Positions 33,453-44,300 of a stretch of 64,000 bases of DNA are shown here, one piece after another. How positions within the stretch are numbered: the first letter of the stretch is position 1; every line of letters starts with the position of its first letter. The notes beneath the pieces are model-generated. The model saw only the letters and a program-made list of their open reading frames with translations, ran no database searches and was not told where the DNA came from. The position numbers and the translations under genes were made by a program. The DNA is from Opitutaceae bacterium. GTDB taxonomy: Bacteria > Verrucomicrobiota > Verrucomicrobiia > Opitutales > Opitutaceae. The stretch is taken from NCBI GenBank assembly GCA_016715765.1, contig JADJZJ010000011.1:8435-72434 (forward strand), written 5' to 3'.

Positions 33453-35777
33453 ACGGAAGAAACCAGCCCCCCCTTCGTCGGCGAGGCCGAGGCCTACGCC
33501 CTGCTGAGCCGGGCCGGCCTGTGTCCGCCGCGCCACGCGGTCGTGGGCGGACCGCTGCCTTTCGAATCCGGCCAGCCGGTCGTGCTCAAGGGACTCGGCG
33601 ACGGGCTCTGGCACAAGTCCGAGATCGGCGCCGTCGAGTTCCTGTCCTTCGGCACCACCGCCGTCATCACCGCGGCGGCGGCGATGCGCCGGCGGGTCGA
33701 GGCCGCCGGGCACCGCTGGCTCGACGCCCTGGTCTGCGAACGCGTTGCCATCGCCCGCGCGGCGGGGCTGCCGACCGAGGGCTTTGTTTCCCTCACCCGC
33801 GGCGAGGCCGGCTGGGTGGTGCTCTGCGGTTTCGGCGGCTTGCAGGCCGACGCCCTGGCTGCGCTCGCGCCGCCGTTGCGCTGGCCGCTGACCCTCGTGC
33901 AGCCGGACGAAGCCCTGGCCCAACTCCAGGCGCATCCGCTCGGCCGCATCTGGCTCGGCCGGTGGCGCGGCACGACGGCGCTCACGACGGAACTGAGGCT
34001 CGCGGAATTTATCGATTCGCTCTGGCGGCTGGCCGCGCTGGCCGAAGCCGGGGGGCTCGGCCTCCTGGAACTGAACCCGGTCGTACTGGATGAGGCCGGG
34101 CTGCCCCGTCCGCTCGACGCCGTGGGTCTGCGCGCCGCCCCGGTCGCCCCGCGCGTGCCACCCCCGGGGGACTTTCTCACGGCGTTGCGTACTCCCCATC
34201 TGGTCGCCCTGGCCGGCGTCTCCGACCAGAGCGGCGGGGTGGGGCGCACCATCCTGGAAAATCTCCGGCGCTGTCCCTCGCTGGCGGGCCGCATCATGCT
34301 CATCAAGCCCGGCCGCGTCGAGCTGCTGGGCCTGCCCTGCGTGACGGATGTATCCGTGCTGCACGACCTGCCGGTTGATCTGCTCCTGCTCGCCCTGCCG
34401 GCGCCGGCGGCGCTGCAAACCCTGCAGGCGCTCATTGCCCAGGGCGGCGGCGCGACCGTGGTCGGACTCGTGGCCGGCGGCATCGGCGACGGCGCCGACA
34501 CGGCTGGTTACGGCCGGCAAATCACGCAACTGCTCCACGAGACCCGCGCCGCGGGCCGGTGGACGCCCGCCGTGCTCGGCCCGAATTTCCTCGGCCATTG
34601 GGTTCCCGCGACGCAACTCGACACCTCGTTCATTCCTGCGGAAAAACTCACGCCGCCCGCGCCGACCGGCGGCGGGCTCGTGTTGCTCAGCCAGAGCGGG
34701 GCGTTTCTCCTCAGCCGCCGTTCGCGGGCGCCGCAGCTGCGTTTCGGCCTCGGGGTGGCCCTCGGCAACCAGATGGACCTCGCGCTGCCGGATTTCCTCC
34801 ACGCCATCGCTGACGCTGACGCGTCGGAGATCGGAGATCGGAGTTCGGAGATCGAAAACCGCATGTCGGAGATCGCAGATCGCAGTTCGAAGTTCGAAAA
34901 CCGTTCAATTCCCAACTCCGGGCACGCCGCCGCTGCGGCGCCGAGAGCGAAATTCCGCGGTCTTCGAACTTCGAACTCCGATCTCCGAACTCCGACGCCG
35001 CGACTGCAGTCGCGGCGTATGTCGAGGGTTTCGGTCCCGGTCACCTGCTGGCCACGGCCCGCGCCGCCGTGAACCTGCGGGAGCGCGGCGTGCCCGGTGC
35101 TCATGCATCGCGCCGGCCGCACCACCGCCGGCCAGGTCGCCGCGGCCAGTCACACCGGAGCGATGGCCGGTGATTGCGATCTCGAACGCGCGCTGCTCGA
35201 GCGCGCCGGGGTGAAATTTGCCCCATCCATCGCCGCCTTCGATGCCGCCCTCGAATGGCTCGGCGCCTGGCCCAAGCTGCCGTGCGGTCCCGTCGCCCTC
35301 GTGACCAACGCCGGCTTCGAAAGTGTCAACGGCAGCGACCTGCTTGCGGCCGGCGGATTGACTGCCGCCACGCTCGACCCGGCTGCGCGCGAGGCGCTGG
35401 TGGCCGCGCTGACCCGCCACCAGCTTTCCGGCCTCGTCGCTCCCCGGTTGCCGCTCGATCTCACCCCCATGGCCGGCGAGGACGCGTTCCTCGGCGCGGC
35501 GGACATCGTGCTGGGATCGGCCGGCGTGCTCGTCGTCGGGCTCGTGCCTTTCACCCGGCGGCTCAACACCGGAGCCGCGGAGGCCGCGCCTTTTGCCGCG
35601 GCCCTCGCGGAATTGCGCGACCGCCAGGGCAAGCCCATCGCCGTGGTGGTGGATGCCGGGGCGGACTACGACAGCTACCGGCAGGCCTTCCGCGCGGCCG
35701 GCCTGCCCGTGTTTGATCGCGTTGAGACCGCGCTCCTCGGCCTGCGGACGTTGATGCAGTCCGAGTCAATTGGCTAG
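33453..35777 (+). pseudogene. Acetate/acyl-CoA ligase (ADP-forming) family gene, broken by repeat insertion and frameshift
   Basis: Three pieces in different frames make one ligase. 33453-34822: ATP-grasp domain (EAEAYALLSRAGLCPPRHAVVG, then KGLGDGLWHKSEIGAV) and CoA-binding domain (PHLVALAGVSDQSGGVGRTILENL). 34997-35092: AVAAYVEGFGPGHLLATARAAV. 35097-35777: MHRAGRTTAGQVAAASHTGAMAGD with the candidate phospho-His region. The gap is a 174-base repeat; one extra C at 35093-35095 causes the second shift. No natural start codon is left, since a repeat covers the 5' end. Intact, it would convert an acyl-CoA plus ADP and phosphate to acid and ATP, completing the pathway of the adjacent oxidoreductase. 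Confidence 0.8.
34823..34996. repeat. TCGGAGA-family periodic palindrome inserted in the ligase gene
   Basis: Ends GTCGGAG and CTCCGAC are exact inverted copies. The left half has two sets of five heptamers (TCGGAGA, TCGGAGA, TCGGAGT, TCGGAGA, TCGAAAA; then a variant set), and the right half has an inverted set of five. Removing 174 bases plus a two-base duplication (GC) restores the protein reading IADADA-ATAVAAYVEGF in one frame, matching the family. Confidence 0.88.
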
Positions 35778-35882
35778 GTAGTGTGTGTGGCAAAAGTGGT
35801 GGACGGGGTTGCCCCCTCGGGCTCCGTCCACCCGGCCCGCAAGAATTTATCGCGCGCAGTCTTGGTGACGGTGGATGCTCGT

Positions 35883-36161
35883 TGTAGGGCGGGGTCTCCT
35901 CCTTCGCCGGGCCTACGGAGGACAGGTCCGAACCCCGCCGTTGGATTCTCACGCTGAATTTCATCGTTCTCTTTCTCGTAATCGTTCTCGTTCTCAACGC
36001 GCACGTTCCGAACCGAGAAAGAGAAAGATTACGAGAAAGAGAACGATTGGATTCCAGCGAGGCAAAGAAAGGAAGGCGTGGTTCGGATCTGTCCTCCGTC
36101 TTGTCCGCCATAGCCTTGGCGACGGTGGAAGGCCCGGCGAAGGAGGGGACCCCGCGCTACA
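35883..36161. repeat. Three-layer nested palindrome
   Basis: Outer: TGTAGGGCGGGGTCTC (35883) and the diverged right arm ending GCGCTACA (36161). Both outer arms are interrupted at the same point by CTCCTTCGCC...GGAGGACAG-type sequence, short on the left (about 35899-35928) and longer on the right (about 36101-36150). Centre: five-hexamer arms CGTTCT-CTTTCT-CGTAAT-CGTTCT-CGTTCT (35965-35995) and the inverted GAGAAA-type arm (36015-36045). It occupies much of the 661-base gap between the broken ligase and the DUF2264 gene; no gene is visible there. Confidence 0.82.
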
Positions 36162-36208
36162 GCCCAATCCATGCCCGCAGTCCAGCCGTGTCACTGCCGA
36201 CAGCGGCA

Positions 36209-36416
36209 TTAACCACAAAGAACACAAAGTCGGCGCGGATGGGTCTGGCGCCTATAGGCGCACGGGTGGCTTATCAAACCTGATCGGCCCTTTGCTGTTC
36301 TTTGTGAGATTCGCCATTTGGGGTTTTTGAGCCTCCTGTGGCCAATTAACTCCGCGTTCTCCGAGCCGCCGCGTGAGCCAGGATTTCATCCGTGTCATCC
36401 GTGAAATCCGTGGTTA
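36209..36416. repeat. AACCACAAAG element with CGCCTATAGGCG core, then an AACCACGGA arm
   Basis: Left arm 36209-36228, core palindrome CGCCTATAGGCG at 36249-36260, degenerate right arm about 36295-36308. Next to it is an inverted nine-base periodic arm at 36386-36416. It ends 22 bases before the DUF2264 start codon. Confidence 0.82.
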
Positions 36417-36438
36417 ACCTGTCCGGGCTTTTACGTTC

Positions 36439-37671
36439 ATGCCCAGAAAAACCAGTCGTCGTGACTTCGTGAAAATCATGGCCGTGGCCAGCGCCGCCGG
36501 AGCCTCCGGAAACTTGAACGCCCAGCCAGCACCGCCGGTCGGCTCCCCGGCAGATCAATCGGTGCGGCAGCGCTGGTGCCAGTGGGCGGAGCGGCTCGCC
36601 TCGCCGCTCCTGCCCGCCCTCGCGTCGCGCCGGCTCAAGGCGACGATGCCGGTCGAGGCGGCAGTGCCGGAGAACAACCGTCCGTTCACCCATCTCGAAG
36701 GCTTCGCCCGCCTGCTTTGCGGGCTCGCGCCCTGGCTCGAGCTCGGCCGCGACTGCGGCGACTGGCCGGTGGTGGCGCGCGAGGCCCTGGACGCGGCCAC
36801 CGATCCGCAGTCACCCGACTACGTCAACTTCACCTCCGGCACGCAGCCGCTGGTGGACGCCGCTTTTCTCGCCCAGGCGCTGCTGCGAGCGCCGACCGCG
36901 CTCTGGCAGCCGTTGCCGGCGCGCGTGCGGGCCAATGTGATCGCCGGCCTGCGACTGACGCGGGCGATCAAGCCCTGGGAAAGCAACTGGCTGCTTTTCG
37001 CCTCGATGGTCGAGGCGTTCCTGCACCGCGCGGGCGAAACGCGCGACGACGCGCGCCTCACCTACGGCCTGCGCCGGCACGCCGAGTGGTACGCGGGTGA
37101 CGGCTGGTACGGCGACGGCCCGGATTTTCACACCGACTACTACAACTCCTACGTCATCCAACCCATGCTGGTGGAGATCCTCGACGGCCTCGCCGGGGAA
37201 GGGGAGGAATGGAGCCAGTTCCGCGCCAAGGCTGTTGCCCGGCTCGCCCGCTTCGCGGCCGTGCAGGAGCGGATGATTGCGCCCGATGGCTCGTATCCGG
37301 TGCTGGGCCGTTCGATCGTCTACCGGGCCGGCGCCTTCCAGGGCCTCGCCCTCGCCGCCCTGCGTCACGGACTCCCGCCGGCAGTGCCGCCGGCCCAGGT
37401 CCGCCGCGCGCTCACCGCCGTGCTCCAGCGCACCCTCGACGCTCCCGGCACCTTCGACGCCGCGGGCTGGCTCCGTCTCGGCCTTGCCGGCGCGCAGCCC
37501 TCGCTGGCGGAAAACTATATTTCCACCGGCAGCCTCTACCTGTGCAGCACCGCCCTGCTCCCCCTCGGCCTCTCGCCAACCGACCCTTTCTGGTCGGCAG
37601 CCGACGAGCCCACCACGTGGGAAAAAGCCTGGTCCGGCCAGGACCTCCCCGCCGACAAGGCATTGTATTAA
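36439..37671 (+). CDS. DUF2264 domain protein, Tat-exported
   Basis: 410 residues. The N-terminus SRRDFVKIMAVASAAGASG is a twin-arginine signal. The rest is one DUF2264 domain: RPFTHLEGFARLLCGLAPWLE (about 80-100), ESNWLLFASMVEAFLHRAG (about 178-196), DGWYGDGPDFHTDYYNSYVIQPML (about 218-241) and SYPVLGRSIVYRAGAFQGLA (about 284-303). This alpha/alpha-toroid family is usually found with polysaccharide degradation genes and is thought to include glycoside hydrolases or lyases; the activity is unproven. The TAA stop is formed by the following repeat (TTAACCACAAAG). Confidence 0.85.
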   Translation: MPRKTSRRDFVKIMAVASAAGASGNLNAQPAPPVGSPADQSVRQRWCQWAERLASPLLPALASRRLKATMPVEAAVPENNRPFTHLEGFARLLCGLAPWLELGRDCGDWPVVAREALDAATDPQSPDYVNFTSGTQPLVDAAFLAQALLRAPTALWQPLPARVRANVIAGLRLTRAIKPWESNWLLFASMVEAFLHRAGETRDDARLTYGLRRHAEWYAGDGWYGDGPDFHTDYYNSYVIQPMLVEILDGLAGEGEEWSQFRAKAVARLARFAAVQERMIAPDGSYPVLGRSIVYRAGAFQGLALAALRHGLPPAVPPAQVRRALTAVLQRTLDAPGTFDAAGWLRLGLAGAQPSLAENYISTGSLYLCSTALLPLGLSPTDPFWSAADEPTTWEKAWSGQDLPADKALY

Positions 37672-37776
37672 CCACAAAGAACACAAAGGGCTGATCCTGT
37701 CGGTGGGCTTACCCGCGCGCCTATAGGCGCCTTGGACGATTCATCCGCGCTCCGATTTTGTGTTCTTTGTGGTTAA
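37668..37776. repeat. AACCACAAAG inverted repeat with CGCCTATAGGCG core
   Basis: Arms 37668-37687 and 37756-37776 are near-perfect inverted copies; the core palindrome is at 37718-37729. It supplies the stop codon of the DUF2264 gene. Further right, 37875-37909 is exactly five heptamers of another word (CTACTCG, CTACCCA, CTACCCG, CTACTCG, CTACTGC), ending eight bases before the tryptophanase ATG. Confidence 0.87.
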
Positions 37777-37917
37777 CCCGGTTTGGTGCTTTTGGCCTAC
37801 GCCGGCTCACTCGACTCCCCATCACGCCACCGCTGTAATCACAGCAACCGCCCGCCGCAAGCCCGGCGTCCATCCTACTCGCTACCCACTACCCGCTACT
37901 CGCTACTGCCCGCCCCC

Positions 37918-39314
<1,397 letters not shown>

Positions 39315-39316
<2 letters not shown>

Positions 39317-39572
39317 CCACGGATCACACGGATATCACGGATCAGTGGATGGCCCCTCCTTCGCCGAGTCTTCGGAGGGCAGGCGCAAAAGGCACAGCAT
39401 AAGCCATTCATTCTTACAGGAGGCAGCAGAGTGAGCAGAGTACTGGGTGCCGATCCTCAGCTCTCTCTGCTGCCTCCTGTAATACGGATTGGAGTTCTGT
39501 GTTTCAGGTGCCTGCTGTGGCCATTGTATGGGTATACGCATCCGTGTTATCCGTGAAATCCGTGGTTAAAAA
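39315..39572. repeat. AACCACGGA inverted repeat enclosing CTCCTTCGCC and ACAGGAGGC palindromes
   Basis: Nine-base periodic arms at 39315-39344 (AACCACGGA, TCACACGGA, TATCACGGA) and inverted at 39541-39570. Inside are CCTCCTTCGCCGAGTCTTCG (39356) and an ACAGGAGGCAGCAGAG / CTCTGCTGCCTCCTGT hairpin (about 39417-39480). The left arm gives the tryptophanase stop codon. No gene is seen in this 338-base gap. Confidence 0.82.
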
Positions 39573-39589
39573 ATACCGGTAATTTTTTC

Positions 39590-39617
39590 TTTAGTGTCTT
39601 TTGGTGGCCGGAACGTC
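39590..39617 (+). promoter_or_regulatory. Probable ECF-type promoter P1, TTTAG-N20-GTC
   Basis: TTTAG at 39590-39594 and GTC at 39615-39617 (context GAACGTCATGG), 38 bases before the chosen GTG of the sigma gene. The same spacing recurs before three other genes of the two modules. CGTC is a frequent -10 core of ECF promoters, so the sigma factor may regulate itself. Inferred from pattern only. Confidence 0.65.
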
Positions 39618-39654
39618 ATGGTCATGGCACCGGCCATTTCCTTGGTCGGGCGCC

Positions 39655-40203
39655 GTGTCCGCTCCCTTGCCACCCACCGATCCGGAATCGTCCCGCTGGT
39701 TTGCGGCGCACGTGCAACCGCACGTGCCGATGCTGCGCGCGTGGCTGCAGAGCCGCTTCGGCGCCGCGTGCGAGGTGGATGATATTCTGCAGGATGCATT
39801 TGTGCGCGTCCTGCAGGCGCACCGGGAGCAGGAGCTGCTGTCGCCGAAGGCCTTTCTCTTCGCCGTGGCGCGCAACCTCGCCCTCGACCAGGTGCGGCGC
39901 AGCCGGATTTCCGCCCCGGGCGGCTTAGTGCCTTTGGACACCCTGGACGTCATGGATGAGGCGGACGGCGTGCCCGAAACCGTCGTCCGCAACCAGGAGC
40001 TCGAATTCTTGACCCAAGCCATCCAATCCCTCCCCGACCGCTGCCGCCAGATCTTCACCCTCCGGAAGATCTACAACCAGTCGCAGGCGGAAATCGCCGC
40101 CCGGCTGGGCATCTCCGAGTGCACCGTCTCGGCCCAGCTCACCATCGGCGTCCACAAATGCACCGAGTTCTTCGCCCGGCACCGGCGCGAGGCCCGGGAC
40201 TGA
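39655..40203 (+). CDS. RNA polymerase ECF sigma factor (FecI-like), module 1
   Basis: 182 residues. Region 2 includes CEVDDILQDAFVRVLQ and PKAFLFAVARNLALDQVRRS; region 4 includes AIQSLPDRCRQIFTLRKIYNQSQAEIAARLGISECTVSAQL. GTG at 39655 is chosen because the longer frame starts at TTG 39601, inside the putative promoter, and because the resulting N-terminus aligns with that of the second sigma factor (P-ESSRWFAAHVQPH versus P-EQARWFADEVQPH). Followed after five bases by FecR. It should direct polymerase to the receptor genes once released by the FecR/receptor signal. Confidence 0.92.
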   Translation: MSAPLPPTDPESSRWFAAHVQPHVPMLRAWLQSRFGAACEVDDILQDAFVRVLQAHREQELLSPKAFLFAVARNLALDQVRRSRISAPGGLVPLDTLDVMDEADGVPETVVRNQELEFLTQAIQSLPDRCRQIFTLRKIYNQSQAEIAARLGISECTVSAQLTIGVHKCTEFFARHRREARD

Positions 40204-40208
40204 AGCCC

Positions 40209-41270
40209 ATGCACGACCAACCTTCCCACTCCCAGCCGGATGATCTCCACCGCATCGACCTCGAGGCGGCGGAGTGGCTCATCAAGCACGACCGCGGTTT
40301 CACGCCGGCGGAGCAGGACCACTATTTCCAATGGCTCGCCGCCGACCCCCGGCACGGCGAATGGTTCGCCCGGCACCGCGAGACGTGGCGCGAACTCAAC
40401 ACCCTGGCCCAGTGGCGGCCCGAGCACAGCCTCGAGCCCAATCCCGATCTGCTGGCCCCGGCGAAATCCCGCCGGCGCCGCGCCCGCGTGGTCTGGTTCT
40501 GGTCCGGGGCGCTGACCGCCGCCGCGGCGGGTCTCGCCTTGACCTTCGCCTTCTGGCAGAGCCCCCGGGTGGTCGAGGCCCTGGCACCCGCCCCGGCGAG
40601 GATCGCGGCCCAGTCCTACGAACGGCGCGTGCTGGAGGACGGCTCGGTGATCGAGCTCAACCGTGGCGCCCTGGTCACCGTGGATTACACCGCGGAGGTG
40701 CGCCGGGTGCGCCTGCTGCGGGGCGAGGCGCTCTTCACCGTGGAGAAAAATCCCGGCCGACCCTTCATCGTGCACGCGGCCGGCGTGGATGTGCGCGCGG
40801 TGGGCACGGCCTTCAATGTCCGGCTCGACGCCGACAACGTCGAAGTGCTCGTGACCCACGGCCGCGTGCAGGTGGAAACCCCGGCCACGGTTGCGGAGAA
40901 CCTGACCGGCCAGGTGATGGCCCCGGCGATTCCGGTGCTGGAAGCCGGCGAGTCGGTGACGGTGCCGCTCACCGTGACCGCGCCGATGCCGCAGGTCAGC
41001 CGCATGACCGAGGACGAGATGTCCCGCCGGCTCGCCTGGCAGCCCCGGCTGCTGGAGTTCAAGTCCACCCCGCTCGCGGAGGTGGTGGCGGAGTTCAACC
41101 GGCATGGCGGCCCGCGGATCGTGATCGCGGACGCCGGGCTGGAGACGATCCCGATCGTCATGTCCTTCCGTTCGGACAACGCCGAGGGCTTCGTGCGCCT
41201 GCTCGAACTGACGGCCGGCGTGAAGGCCGAGCGCGCGGGTGACACCCTCGTGCTGCGGCGGGCGCCGTGA
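40209..41270 (+). CDS. FecR family anti-sigma/sigma regulator, module 1
   Basis: 353 residues. The N-terminal cytoplasmic part (DLEAAEWLIKHDRGFTPAEQDHYFQWLAADPRHGEWFARHRETW) binds the sigma factor in this family. One membrane helix follows (WSGALTAAAAGLALTFAFW, about 97-115), then the FecR domain (SYERRVLEDGSVIELNRGALVTVDY; RLLRGEALFTVEKNPGRPFIV). The C-terminal part (about 275-352) ends like an STN/secretin-type subdomain (EFKSTPLAEVVAEFNRHG...LVLRRAP), suited to contact with the receptor. Cotranscribed with the sigma gene (five-base gap). Confidence 0.92.
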   Translation: MHDQPSHSQPDDLHRIDLEAAEWLIKHDRGFTPAEQDHYFQWLAADPRHGEWFARHRETWRELNTLAQWRPEHSLEPNPDLLAPAKSRRRRARVVWFWSGALTAAAAGLALTFAFWQSPRVVEALAPAPARIAAQSYERRVLEDGSVIELNRGALVTVDYTAEVRRVRLLRGEALFTVEKNPGRPFIVHAAGVDVRAVGTAFNVRLDADNVEVLVTHGRVQVETPATVAENLTGQVMAPAIPVLEAGESVTVPLTVTAPMPQVSRMTEDEMSRRLAWQPRLLEFKSTPLAEVVAEFNRHGGPRIVIADAGLETIPIVMSFRSDNAEGFVRLLELTAGVKAERAGDTLVLRRAP

Positions 41271-41299
41271 CCGGCGCCGCCACAATTCCTGCAATTGGA

Positions 41300-41327
41300 T
41301 TTAGTGTGTTGGCGGCGCTGCGACGTC
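41300..41327 (+). promoter_or_regulatory. Probable ECF-type promoter P2, TTTAG-N20-GTC
   Basis: TTTAG at 41300-41304 and GTC at 41325-41327 (context CGACGTCTTGG), 22 bases before the receptor ATG. TTTAGTGT is shared with P1. The element overlaps one arm of an eight-base inverted repeat (GCGCCGCC 41274-41281, GGCGGCGC 41311-41318). Confidence 0.65.
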
Positions 41328-41349
41328 TTGGGTCCGAGTCCCACCCAAC

Positions 41350-44300
41350 ATGACCACCCATCACCTGCCCTTGCCGCGACTCCGGTCGCGTATGTTCCGG
41401 TTGTTCGCAACCTGCGCCCTGACCCTCGCCTGCCTTGTTTCCACCCGGGCGGCGGAGGAGGCCGCCAGGAGCTTTGACATCCCCGCCGGCGCGGCGGTGG
41501 ACACGCTCAGGCAGGCCGCCCAGCAGGCCGGCAAGGAGATCATGTTTCCCGCCGAGACCGTGCGCGGCGTGCAGACCGCGGCGGTGAAGGGCGAGTTCAC
41601 GCCCCTGGCGGCCTTCAACCGCATGCTGGCCGGCACCACCCTGGTGGTCGTGCAGGACCAAAAGACGGGCGCTTTCGCCGTCAGCCGGGTCTCCGACCCA
41701 AACGTCTCAAGGGCGGCGCCGGTGACCAAGCGCGACCGCCCGGGAAATGACTCCCAAACCGCTGCAGCGGGTGACGTCCCGGTCGTCCTGGAGGAATACG
41801 CCGTCACCGGCTCGCGCCTGCGCGTGAACTCCGGCGAACGGCCCGTGCAGCCCGTCCTCACCTTCACCAGCCTCGACATCGAGCGACTCGGCGCGTCCAA
41901 CCTCGGCCAGCTCTTCCAGTACATCCCCGCCATCACCAGCTACACGACCGGCCTCGGCACCGAGACCGTCACCAGCACCATCGCCAGCGGCCTGGCGACC
42001 GGCCAGACCGGCTCGCGCGTCTCCGCCCAACTCCGCGGTGGCAGCCAGACCGAGACCCTGCTCCTCGTTGATGGCAAGCGCGTGCCCCTGACCGCCCTGC
42101 GCAACGCGGGCGGCAACGGCTACGATCTGGGCGGGATTCCGCTCGCGGCCATCGACCGCGTCGAGGTGCTGCTCGACGGTGCGAGCGCCATCTACGGCGC
42201 CGACGCCATCAACGGCGTCATCAACGTCATCCTCAAGAAGCGCTATGCCGGCACCGAGGTGCGTTTCAATTACGACAACACCTTCGACAAGGACGCGGCG
42301 ATCATGACCGCGAGTCTCACCCACGGCTTCGCCCGCGGCAATTGGTCCGGCCTCCTCACCCTGTCCGCCTCCGAGAATAACATCATGTTGCTCACGGACC
42401 GTTATCTCACGCAGTCCTACAACCGCACCCTATACGGCGGCATCACCAACCAGTCGCAGCCCACGCTCTATGTCGAAGGCACGGGCAGCCTCAGTCTGGC
42501 CTCCGGCAACCTTCCCGGCACCACGGTCCCGCGCGTGTCGATCCCGGCCGGCACCAACGGCACCGGTCTCACGGTCGCCAACTACCTGGCCGCCCCGGCC
42601 CCGGTGGGCGGCATCACCCCCGGCCGGCAGAGCGCGGTCAACTATTCCAAGGACCGCAGCGCCTATTTCCGCCTCGGCTACGAGCTGAGCGAGCGCCTGC
42701 AATTCACGGGCATGGTGCGCTTCGGCCGGAAGGAATACCGCGACAACGGCCAGTGGCGCCGCGTCGAGAACGTCACGATCCCTGCGGGCTATGCCGGCAA
42801 CCCGTTCGGCGTCCCGGTGCGCCTGAGCAAGATTTTCTACGACCTGCCCCCGCTCGTAAGCGGCAGCGATACCAGCAATGATGAGTTCTCCCTTTTCGCC
42901 ACCGGCAAGCTGCCCGGCAATTGGCGCTACGAGGCCGGCATCAACTACGTGAAGGGTAAGAACTTCATGATCACACCCGATCTCGCGGGTGCCGGTGGCC
43001 AGATTGGCACCCAGGTGGCCCCGGCGACGCTCTTCACCGCGCGGCTCAACGCCGAGATCGCCGCCGGCCGCACGCCCATCCTCATCTACGACAGCAACGC
43101 CCAGTCGCCCAACGCGCCGAACGCCCTGGACGTATTCTGGGTGGGCACGACCCAGACCCGGCTCAACGACATCGTCAGCACCTGGACGTATTCCGGGCAG
43201 GCCGACGGCAGGATTCTCTCCCTGCCCGCCGGCGACCTGAATGCGGTCGTTGGCGGCGAGCGCCGCGAGGAGTATGTCGAATTTCCCAATTCGGTCGGCG
43301 GCCAGGTCTGGACCGTCATTCCCCAGCGCAACGTGGTTTCGTTCTTCGCCGAAGCGCGCGTGCCGCTGCTCAGCGAAAAGCAGGGCCTGCCGCTGATGCA
43401 CCAGCTCGATCTCAACCTCGCGGTGCGCACCGAGGACTACTCCGACTTCGGCCGGGCCACCACCCCCCGTTACGGTGCCGCCTGGCGTCCGTTCCGCTCC
43501 GTCCTCATTCGCGGCTCCTACGGCGAGGGCTTCCTCGCACCCCAGCTCTACCGCATCGCCCAGTCGACCGGCACGGTGGGCCTCCCCTGGGCGGCCCTTG
43601 CGCCCGGGGCCGTTGATTACTCGCGCGGCAATACCCCGATCACCGGCACCGCCAACATTCTGAGCGGCGGCAATCCGGCCCTCACGCCGCAGCTTTCCGA
43701 AAACTGGACCTACGGCATCATCGTCGAGGTACCGAGGATCACCGGCCTCTCGGTCTCGCTCGATTTCTACGACAACACCTACACCGACGGTTTCGGCGGC
43801 ATCAGCAGCATCATGGACCGCCAGTTGCTCGCCCCGGAAACCGTTTTCCGCGGGCCGAAGCTCCCGACCGATCCCGCCGACTGGCTCGGACCGATCACCG
43901 GCTACGACGCCCGCACCATCAACATCTCCAAGTCCCGCGCCGGCGGCTACAGTGTCGGTATGCGCTACCACCGCACGACCGGCTGGGGCGATTTCGCGTT
44001 CAGCCTCGCCGGGGAAAAGACCCTCCTCCGCGAGGAACGCATCCTCCCCAACTCCGTCCTCACCCCCTCGGTGAACAAACGCTTTGTCCCGGCGCGCGTC
44101 ACGACGGCGCTCAACTGGAGCCACGGCCCCTGGGAGGCCGGCCTCACCAATGTCTTTGGCGGCGAATCCTGGACGGATTCGTCGAACGCCACCATTGCAC
44201 CCTCGCGCTACACGGATTCCGTGATGCGCTGGGACCTGAACGCGGGCCATGACTTCGGCCGCCGTCCGGGCTTCGGCGCCCGGGGTGAGTCCTGGTGGCG

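Noticed and set aside
31275..34802. 1175-codon minus-strand frame across the VOR and ligase genes
   Set aside because: Antisense shadow; the plus strand has unmistakable Fe-S, TPP and ATP-grasp motifs.
41325..41346. GGGTCCGAGTCCCACCCA, resembling a tRNA T arm and 3' end
   Set aside because: No D arm, anticodon arm or acceptor partner upstream. It is the leader of the first receptor, so the resemblance is accidental.
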